DNA of 5,321 nt, taken from contig JBLHZD010000281.1 of assembly GCA_047631095.1 (NCBI GenBank), forward strand, positions 1-5,321. Reading direction: 5' to 3'. The stretch is from JABJJH01 sp047631095 (lineage in GTDB: Bacteria > Pseudomonadota > Alphaproteobacteria > UBA8366 > GCA-2717185). The notes under the pieces are model-generated. The model was not told where the DNA came from and did not search any database. It was given only the letters and a program-made list of their open reading frames with translations. Position 1 is the first letter of the stretch, and each line of letters begins with the position of its first letter. Made by a program: the position numbers and the translations under genes. This document shows positions 1 to 5,321 of the stretch, one piece after another.

Positions 1-188
1 CAATATTGACCTAAGCGCGCGCCACCATCACCGAATGTTTGGTGCCACCGCCGTCGCGGATTGACGGTCTCGTCCAGGATTCCAACTACTGCATCGACAT
101 TTGGTCCCACGTTTTGTCGGATATGGCGCTGGCTGGGCTGGTCGAACGGCATCCTTTCGGCGCAGTTTCACTGCTCCCAATGCTCTGA
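1..188 (+). pseudogene. dprA: dprA (smf) 3' end, C-terminal winged-helix segment, apparently frameshifted
   Basis: DprA binds incoming single-stranded DNA and loads RecA in natural transformation; its small C-terminal winged-helix domain is an accessory module. Codons 15-185, with stop TGA at 186-188, encode ARATITECLVPPP, then SRIDGLVQDSN, then LSDMALAGLVERHPFGAVSLL. This fits the family pattern of AR..I..LLGPSP, ID.LV..S and L.LELAGR.ERH.G..VSL. Position in front of topA is also the usual alphaproteobacterial place for dprA. In this frame a TAA lies at 12-14, directly before the similarity begins. A second frame is stopped at 7-9. Only the frame starting at base 2 is open at the left edge; it reads NIDLSAR and then runs into a TGA at 62-64. 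The upstream gene must therefore enter in frame 2 and lose the winged helix, unless a frameshift near 15-23 is a sequencing error. Some positions (CLVPPP for the usual LLGPSP) also look drifted. The identity rests on a short similarity recognised by eye, so I am fairly but not fully sure. Confidence 0.68.
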
Positions 189-269
189 TCAAAACGCTTA
201 CTTCCCCAGCCTTTCGTGAATCGAACCACCAGCCTATTGATTCGGTGGGACAACTGATAATAAGGTTTC

Positions 270-328
270 AAAATCACATAAATTTTAACTTTTTTTTAAT
301 GTTTTTTTATTTTTATACTATATATACG
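270..328. promoter_or_regulatory. T-rich, roughly helically spaced A/T tracts upstream of topA
   Basis: This stretch of the 279-bp dprA-topA gap is far more AT-rich than the flanking genes. It contains A4 (270-273), AATTTT (281-286), T8 (290-297), T7 (302-308) and T5 (310-314), followed by an alternating TATACTATATATA segment. The centres of the first four tracts are about 10-12 bp apart, close to one helical turn, which is the arrangement known to bend DNA. It lies 140-200 bp before the topA start. It could be an upstream promoter element or a binding site for a nucleoid protein. TATACT at 314-319 resembles a -10 box, but no good -35 box stands at the right distance. I see no strong hairpin directly before the T runs, so a dprA terminator is not supported. 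The function is inferred. Confidence 0.4.
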
Positions 329-377
329 AGCCAAAAAATTGACCATGGTTGAAAACCTTTGGTTGACGAAGGTCTCC

Positions 378-438
378 GGCAATGCCAAGTGTGACTTCCG
401 TCACTGTGGAATTATCTAAATTAGCTGTATGCATTGCC
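378..438. repeat. 8-bp inverted repeat GGCAATGC / GCATTGCC in the topA leader
   Basis: GGCAATGC at 378-385 is the exact reverse complement of GCATTGCC at 431-438. The 45 bases between the arms include a smaller perfect palindrome, GTGAC-TTCC-GTCAC at 391-404. Transcribed, the two could form a nested stem ending about 30 bases before the topA start codon. One 8-bp inverted pair somewhere in a gap of this size is roughly what chance would give, so only the nesting makes it notable. Confidence 0.3.
390..405. promoter_or_regulatory. Crp-like palindrome TGTGA-N6-TCACT, with possible overlapping topA promoter
   Basis: TGTGA (390-394), six bases, then TCACT (401-405) matches nine of ten positions of the Crp half-site pair TGTGA-N6-TCACA. 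The centre lies about 70 bp before the topA ATG. GTGACT at 391-396 could double as a weak -35 box for TATCTA at 413-418 with a 16-bp spacer. In that case a bound regulator would cover the promoter and repress. Both boxes are poor matches, and single sites of this kind occur by chance, so the promoter call is tentative. Confidence 0.28.
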
Positions 439-459
439 CCTTAAAACTCAACGCGTAAT

Positions 460-463
460 AGGA
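460..463 (+). promoter_or_regulatory. topA ribosome binding site (AGGA)
   Basis: AGGA stands four bases before the ATG at 468, a short but usable Shine-Dalgarno spacing. An in-frame TAG at 459-461 overlaps this motif, so the topA frame cannot begin any further upstream. Confidence 0.6.
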
Positions 464-467
464 ACTT

Positions 468-3152
468 ATGAACGTCGTCATCGTTGAATCACCGTCAAAG
501 GCGAAAACCATTAATCGCTATCTTGGATCCGATTACCGGGTCCTTGCGAGCTATGGCCATGTGCGCGATTTACCGCCAAAGGACGGGTCCGTGCGACCAG
601 ATGACGATTTCTCCATGTCTTGGCAAGTCGATGGAAAATCACAGAAAAACATCGACGACATCACCAAAGCACTGCGTGGCGCCACCCAATTATATCTCGC
701 GACCGATCCGGATCGGGAAGGTGAAGCGATTTCCTGGCACGTCCAACAATTGTTGGAAGATGAAAATGCGTTAGACGGCGTGAACGTTCAACGGGTTGTA
801 TTCCATGAGATTACGAAATCCGCCGTTCTGGAGGCGATGAAGCATCCGCGCGAATTAGACGAATCGCTCATTCAGGCCTACCTTGCCCGCCGCGCGCTGG
901 ATTATCTTGTCGGGTTTACATTGTCACCGGTGTTATGGCGCAAACTACCTGGTTCCCGCTCCGCAGGCCGGGTTCAATCGGTCTCGTTACGGTTGATTTG
1001 TGAACGCGAAGCTGAAATTGAAATTTTTAAAATAGATGAATACTGGTCTATCGAAGCCGCCCTTAAAACAGCCGAAGGCGCTGCATTTACCGCGCGGCTG
1101 ACGCATCTGAACAGCGAGAAATTAGGACGCTTGACTCTTTCAAACAAGACCACTGCAGACGCCGCGATTGCAGCGGTGCGCGCCAATAACTACTGCGTTT
1201 CCTCTGTCGAAAATAAAATTGTCCGGCGTAACCCGGCCCCGCCTTTCACGACATCAACCTTGCAACAGGAAGCCAGCCGAAAGCTTGGCTTCAGCGCCAG
1301 TCAGACCATGCAGGTTGCACAACGCCTCTATGAAGGTGTCGATATTGCTGGAGAAACCGTAGGTTTGATCACCTATATGCGGACTGATAGCGTCACATTA
1401 AGCCTGGAAGCGGTCGCCGCGTCCCGAAGCCTGATTGGGCAGGATTTTGGCGCTGAGTATGTGCCCGCTAAAGCACGAATGTACAAAACCAAAGCGAAAA
1501 ATGCGCAGGAAGCCCACGAAGCCATTCGCCCAACAAACGTTCATCTTCGCCCCAAAGAGGCGGCGCAGTCGCTCGATGAATCACAGCGCAAACTCTATGA
1601 CTTAATCTGGAAACGTACAGTCGCAAGCGCCATGGAAAGCGCCGTGCTGGACCAAATGGCGGTCGACATGTCAAGCCCCGACAACAACGTCGTGCTGCGC
1701 GCCAATGGATCGGTGGTTAAATTCGACGGATTCTACGCCCTGTATCAGGAAAGTCAGGACGACAAGGCCGGCGGGGATGAAAAGGATCGTCGCCTTCCCG
1801 CCTTGACCAAGGATGAAGCAATCATCCTGTCAGATGCAAAGGCCGAACAGCATTTCACCCAACCGCCGCCGCGTTATACCGAAGCCAGCCTTGTCAAAAA
1901 AATGGAAGAGCTCGGCATTGGGCGGCCGTCCACCTATGCGTCTATCCTGAAGGTTTTACAGGACCGTGATTATGTCCGCCTGGAAAAACGTCGGTTCACA
2001 CCAGAAGATCGCGGTCGGCTGGTTACGGCGTTTCTGGAAAACTTCTTCAAGCGCTATGTCGAATACGACTTCACAGCAGATTTGGAAGACCAATTAGACG
2101 GTGTTTCTGATGGTCGGGTTGATTGGAAAAAGGTCCTCCATGATTTTTGGAATGCGTTTTCAAAATCCGTTGGCGACACCAAAGACCTCACCATCACCCA
2201 AGTTCTTGACGCGCTGGATGTCGATTTGGGCGCCCACTTCTTCCCGCCCGACGAAGCCGGCAGCGATTCCGTTGCGCGGGCCTGTCCAGCTTGCGCCGCC
2301 GGGCGGTTAAATTTAAAATTAGGCAAGTTCGGCGCTTTCATTGGCTGCTCCAATTACCCCGAATGCCGCTACACACGGCAATTCGCCGCCCCTGGCGAAG
2401 AAGAAGATCCGGAATTAGCGGATTTGGCGAGCGGCCCACGTGTCTTGGGGCAAGATGCCGACACCAGCCTCGACGTCACGCTCCGAAAAGGGCCGTACGG
2501 CTTATATGTGCAGCTCGGGGAACAGGAGGAAAAGGTAAAGGGCAAGAAGGCCCCGCCAAAGCCGAAACGCGTGTCTTTGACAAAAGCTATTCCCCCCTCC
2601 TCACTGACATTGGAAACAGCGCTACAACTTTTGGCGCTGCCGCGTGACATCGGTGAGCATCCCGAAACGGCGCAAAAAATACTCGCCGGAATTGGGCGTT
2701 TTGGTCCTTACCTAAAACACGGCCCCGCCTATTGCTCGCTCGGCCCCGAAGAAGATGTTCTGACCATTGGGTTGAATCGCGCTGTCGTAGTCATAGCCGA
2801 AGCGAAGAGCAAAGGACGTGGCGGTGGCGGACGTGAACTTGGCGAACATGACGGCAAACCGGTGAGCGTCCGCAAGGGTCGCTTCGGTCCTTATGTCAAA
2901 TGCGGAAAGGTCAATGCGACGCTGCCGCGTGACGCCGTTATGGACGAATACACCTTGGAAGAAGCAGTCGCGCTAATTTTGGTCAAAATAGTAAAAATGG
3001 AAGCCAAGAAAGACGCCCCTGCCAAGAAAAAACCGGCTAAAAAGAAAGCGCCAGCCAAGAAGAAACCCACAAAGAAACTTGCTTCCAAGAGCACGGCGAA
3101 AGCGAAAGCGAAACCAGCCAAGGCGAAAATCGTCGCCAGCGAGACGAGTTGA
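468..3152 (+). CDS. topA: DNA topoisomerase I (type IA), complete
   Basis: This enzyme relaxes negatively supercoiled DNA by cutting one strand through a 5'-phosphotyrosine link, passing the other strand and resealing. It acts on the nucleoid, mainly behind RNA polymerase. The 894-residue product starts MNVVIVESPSKAKTI, with the Toprim glutamate at E7 and the metal-binding DxDxxGE motif at D80, D82 and E86. The active-site motif GLITYMRTDS places the catalytic tyrosine at Y303, with R305 beside it. QEAHEAIRPT follows at 347-356 and ELGIGRPSTYA at 481-491. A single zinc motif uses C606, C609, C627 and C633. Glycine/aromatic repeats follow, centred on KGPYGLYV (674-681), IGRFGPYL (742-749) and KGRFGPYV (803-810). 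A basic tail closes the protein from about residue 843. The E. coli enzyme has three zinc motifs; one plus these repeats is usual in alphaproteobacteria. The ATG is fixed by the in-frame TAG just upstream, the AGGA and the family N-terminus. The stop overlaps the rnr start, implying one operon. The gene looks intact. Confidence 0.98.
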   Translation: MNVVIVESPSKAKTINRYLGSDYRVLASYGHVRDLPPKDGSVRPDDDFSMSWQVDGKSQKNIDDITKALRGATQLYLATDPDREGEAISWHVQQLLEDENALDGVNVQRVVFHEITKSAVLEAMKHPRELDESLIQAYLARRALDYLVGFTLSPVLWRKLPGSRSAGRVQSVSLRLICEREAEIEIFKIDEYWSIEAALKTAEGAAFTARLTHLNSEKLGRLTLSNKTTADAAIAAVRANNYCVSSVENKIVRRNPAPPFTTSTLQQEASRKLGFSASQTMQVAQRLYEGVDIAGETVGLITYMRTDSVTLSLEAVAASRSLIGQDFGAEYVPAKARMYKTKAKNAQEAHEAIRPTNVHLRPKEAAQSLDESQRKLYDLIWKRTVASAMESAVLDQMAVDMSSPDNNVVLRANGSVVKFDGFYALYQESQDDKAGGDEKDRRLPALTKDEAIILSDAKAEQHFTQPPPRYTEASLVKKMEELGIGRPSTYASILKVLQDRDYVRLEKRRFTPEDRGRLVTAFLENFFKRYVEYDFTADLEDQLDGVSDGRVDWKKVLHDFWNAFSKSVGDTKDLTITQVLDALDVDLGAHFFPPDEAGSDSVARACPACAAGRLNLKLGKFGAFIGCSNYPECRYTRQFAAPGEEEDPELADLASGPRVLGQDADTSLDVTLRKGPYGLYVQLGEQEEKVKGKKAPPKPKRVSLTKAIPPSSLTLETALQLLALPRDIGEHPETAQKILAGIGRFGPYLKHGPAYCSLGPEEDVLTIGLNRAVVVIAEAKSKGRGGGGRELGEHDGKPVSVRKGRFGPYVKCGKVNATLPRDAVMDEYTLEEAVALILVKIVKMEAKKDAPAKKKPAKKKAPAKKKPTKKLASKSTAKAKAKPAKAKIVASETS
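2994..3134 (+). repeat. Lys/Ala/Pro-rich repetitive tail region of topA
   Basis: Codons 843-889 of topA encode a low-complexity basic tail of PAKKK-, APAKKKP- and KAKAKPAK-like units. The DNA is correspondingly repetitive, with recurring GCCAAGAA and GCGAAA words. Such tails are common at the C-terminus of TopA in alphaproteobacteria and actinobacteria. They are thought to add DNA contacts and processivity, here by analogy only. The A-rich repeats are also prone to replication slippage that changes tail length. Confidence 0.7.
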
Positions 3153-5321
3153 CCGACCGGGACCATCCGTCGCTGCCGTCGAAAGCGCAAATACTCGAAT
3201 TCGTCAAAGAAACGCCAGGCAACGTTGGAAAGCGTGAAATCGCTCGCGAATTCGGCATCAAGGGCGCCGCGCGACAAGGCCTAAAACAAATCCTGATTGA
3301 ATTGCAGGATGATGGATTGCTGGAACGTGGCCGGAAACGCCGCCTGCGTCCCCCTGGCGCACTGCCGCCTGTCTTGATTATCGATGTTGTGAGCATCGAT
3401 TCCGACGGCGATCCCCTTTGCACGCCTGCGCGATGGGACAGCGAAGATGCACGGCCCGTCATACACCTAACTGCAAACAGTAAGCGGGGGGCAGCGGCCC
3501 CGGGCAAGGGCGACCGAATTTTAGCGCGCGTGAAACGCGTCAGCGGCGGCCAGTACGAAGCCGAAGCCATTCGTGTCCTAGGAGCGGGTTCAGACGCCTT
3601 TATGGGCGTTTATGAGATTCACGACGACGCTGGTTCGGTGTCGTCTATTGATCGTAAGCGCCGCACCACTTACCCGGTCGAAAAACGGGACGACGGCGGG
3701 GCAGCTAACGGCGATGTCGTGGAGGCTGAAATCGTACGAGGCCGGCATGGTCGACGTGCACGAGTCACCACCATCATCGGTCCCATAGATGCGCCATCGA
3801 CATTCAGTCTTATCGCACTGAAAAGTCGGGAAATCCCTGTTGAATTTCATGCCGACGCCCTGACGCAGGCGGAAAATTCGAAGCCGGCGCCCTTAGCGTT
3901 GAGAGACAAGGACAAACGTCGGGCCGACCTTCGTGACATTCCCCTGGTCACTATTGACGGCGCCGATGCGCGCGACTTTGACGATGCGGTCTTTGCAACA
4001 CCCGACGACGACCCGAAAAATCTCGGTGGCTGGCGCCTGATAGTCGCGATTGCGGATGTCAGCTGGTATGTCAGGCCCGGCGACGCGCTGGATATTTCAG
4101 CGAAAGAACGAGGTACATCCGTGTATTTTCCGGACCGGGTAACGCCAATGTTACCGGAAGCGCTTTCGAACGATCTGTGTTCTCTGCGCCCAAACGAAGA
4201 CCGCGCCTGCGTCGCAGCACATATATGGATCGATCAAAACGGCACTATTTTACGCAGCACCTTCGAACGCGCGCTCATACGGTCCGCCGCGCGGCTAACC
4301 TATGAACAGGTCCAGTCTGCGCATGACGGTGCCACGGATGATTTGACCGCGCCTTTGGCGACTCCTGTGATCGCGCCGTTATATGGCGCTTACGCCACGT
4401 TAGAAGCCGGGCGGGTCAAACGCGGTACGCTAGAAATCAATCTACCCGAACTGCAAATTCACCTTGGTGAAGATGGTCATATTGGCAGGATCGAACCACG
4501 CCCGCGCCTCGACAGCCACCGATTGATCGAAGAATTCATGATCACGGCAAATGTCGCTGCCGCTAAGACTTTAGCCGCCAAGAACATACCCTTTCTTTAT
4601 CGTGTACACGAGCCGCCATCGCTTGAAAAACTTGAAGCGTTGCGTGAATCTCTCACCGGACTTGGCTACAAACTCGCCAAGGGTGCTGTAAAAACATCAG
4701 ACCTTACCGGGATTATCCGTCAGGCAGCTGAAAAAGACCAGTCCAGGCTTGTCAACACATTGATTTTACGCAGTCAATCCAAGGCGGTATACACGCCGGA
4801 ACTTGAAGGCCATTTCGGTCTGGCGCTCAGCCAGTACTGCCATTTCACCTCACCAATCCGGCGGTATCCGGACATCATTGTTCATCGCGCGCTTGTTGAT
4901 GCGTTTCGTCAGGGCCCCGGCGGATTAACGCCAGAGGAAGCAGATGGCCTGGAAGACATTGGCGATCAAACGTCGATCACTGAACGCCGGGCGGAAGCTG
5001 CCGAGAGAGACGCCAAGGACCGCTATATCGCTGCATTTATGGCGGAACATGTCGGTGCAACCTTCCATGGCCATATCAACGGGGTTGCCCGGTTTGGCTT
5101 CTTTGTGACGTTGGATGACACCGGCGCAGATGGACTGGTACCGGTTAGCACGTTGCCTTGGGATCGTTATTTCCATGAAGAAACCGCGAATCGTCTGGTC
5201 GGTCAGCAAACCGGAAACGCCTACACGATGGGGGGGGCAGTCAAAGTTAAATTAACTGAAGCAAATGTCCACACGGGTGGTTTGGTATTTCATGTGCTTG
5301 AAGGCGGAGAAACCATAAAAA
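3149..5321 (+). CDS. rnr: Ribonuclease R, TTG start, 3' end beyond the window
   Basis: RNase R is a processive 3'-to-5' exoribonuclease that degrades structured RNA such as rRNA and mRNA fragments in the cytoplasm. The 724 codons seen are uninterrupted. A helix-turn-helix (GKREIAREFGIKGA, 27-40) comes first, then two cold-shock-type segments (about 70-210). The RNB catalytic domain has TIDGADARDFDDAV at 268-281, with metal ligands D270, D276, D278 and D279. IADVSWYV at 301-308 carries the RNA-clamping tyrosine Y307. HFTSPIRRYPD at 565-575 includes the conserved arginine pair. An S1 domain begins near 635 (GHINGVARFGFFV). The frame is stopped at 3038-3040, and between there and 3149 it has no ATG, GTG or TTG. 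The next TTG (3302) would remove most of the helix-turn-helix and the first ATG (3602) all of it. TTG at 3149 is therefore the start, sharing TTGA with the topA stop. Any Shine-Dalgarno is weak, so translation is probably coupled to topA. Relatives are somewhat longer, so only a short, often basic, C-terminal tail should be missing. Confidence 0.96.
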   Translation, partial: MTDRDHPSLPSKAQILEFVKETPGNVGKREIAREFGIKGAARQGLKQILIELQDDGLLERGRKRRLRPPGALPPVLIIDVVSIDSDGDPLCTPARWDSEDARPVIHLTANSKRGAAAPGKGDRILARVKRVSGGQYEAEAIRVLGAGSDAFMGVYEIHDDAGSVSSIDRKRRTTYPVEKRDDGGAANGDVVEAEIVRGRHGRRARVTTIIGPIDAPSTFSLIALKSREIPVEFHADALTQAENSKPAPLALRDKDKRRADLRDIPLVTIDGADARDFDDAVFATPDDDPKNLGGWRLIVAIADVSWYVRPGDALDISAKERGTSVYFPDRVTPMLPEALSNDLCSLRPNEDRACVAAHIWIDQNGTILRSTFERALIRSAARLTYEQVQSAHDGATDDLTAPLATPVIAPLYGAYATLEAGRVKRGTLEINLPELQIHLGEDGHIGRIEPRPRLDSHRLIEEFMITANVAAAKTLAAKNIPFLYRVHEPPSLEKLEALRESLTGLGYKLAKGAVKTSDLTGIIRQAAEKDQSRLVNTLILRSQSKAVYTPELEGHFGLALSQYCHFTSPIRRYPDIIVHRALVDAFRQGPGGLTPEEADGLEDIGDQTSITERRAEAAERDAKDRYIAAFMAEHVGATFHGHINGVARFGFFVTLDDTGADGLVPVSTLPWDRYFHEETANRLVGQQTGNAYTMGGAVKVKLTEANVHTGGLVFHVLEGGETIK

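Noticed and set aside
86..277. 63-codon - strand open frame, and a T-loop-like GGTTCGATTC on the same strand
   Set aside because: The open frame is antisense to the dprA end and has no recognisable features. The T-loop-like word has no pairing 5-bp stem and no acceptor or anticodon arms around it, so it is not a tRNA.
226..314. CCACC (226-230) / GGTGG (244-248) hairpin followed by T runs, as a dprA terminator
   Set aside because: The stem is only 5 bp with a 13-base loop, and the first long T run begins about 40 bases further on, too far for intrinsic termination.
101..352. 83-codon + strand open frame across the dprA end and the intergenic gap
   Set aside because: Its first part overlaps the dprA winged-helix segment in another frame, and its end is a Phe/Tyr-rich translation of the T-rich non-coding tract. 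No ribosome site or family resemblance was seen.
339..368. TTGACC (339-344) and TTGACG (363-368) as -35 boxes for topA
   Set aside because: Neither is followed at 16-18 bp by anything resembling a -10 box.
2891..3570. Long - strand open frames of 128 and 177 codons over the topA tail and rnr start
   Set aside because: They are antisense shadows of two well-recognised genes. The long hydrophobic Phe/Ala/Gly run comes from reading the Lys/Ala codons of the TopA tail backwards.
3590..5209. Antisense open frames at 3590-3850 and 4925-5209
   Set aside because: Both lie wholly within the intact rnr coding sequence, with no promoter, ribosome site or family motif to support them.

Overview
The window is a piece of a bacterial chromosome carrying a DNA-topology and RNA-decay block in the order dprA (3' end) - topA - rnr, all on the + strand. 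That gene order, the TopA architecture (one four-cysteine zinc motif, glycine/aromatic C-terminal repeats, a long Lys/Ala tail) and the RNase R sequence (N-terminal helix-turn-helix reading GKREIAREFGIKGA) point to an alphaproteobacterium of moderate GC content. I infer this from family knowledge; no database was searched. The genus cannot be named.

Layout. Positions 1-188 hold the last codons of dprA, a DNA-processing/recombination mediator. Its C-terminal winged-helix segment is readable but sits in a different frame from the only frame open at the left edge, so the gene looks frameshifted here. Positions 189-467 are non-coding. They hold a very T-rich stretch with roughly helically spaced A/T tracts, a TGTGA-N6-TCACT palindrome, an 8-bp inverted repeat around that palindrome, and the topA ribosome binding site. 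Positions 468-3152 are a complete topA of 894 codons. Positions 3149-5321 are rnr (RNase R), open to the right edge. It has 724 codons in the window and lacks only its extreme C-terminus. It starts at a TTG that shares bases with the topA stop codon (TTGA). No annotated + strand open frame of comparable size marks this gene; it was read directly from the sequence.

How the genes relate. TopA relaxes negative supercoils created during transcription and replication. RNase R degrades structured RNA from the 3' end. The overlapping stop and start imply one transcript and translational coupling of rnr to topA. dprA is separated from topA by 279 bp with regulatory-looking sequence, so topA-rnr probably has its own promoter. 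This is an ordinary housekeeping region, and I found no sign of a new defence, mobile or metabolic system. The points worth a second look are the apparent dprA frameshift at a short GC dinucleotide tract, the forced TTG start of rnr, and the structured AT-rich topA leader.
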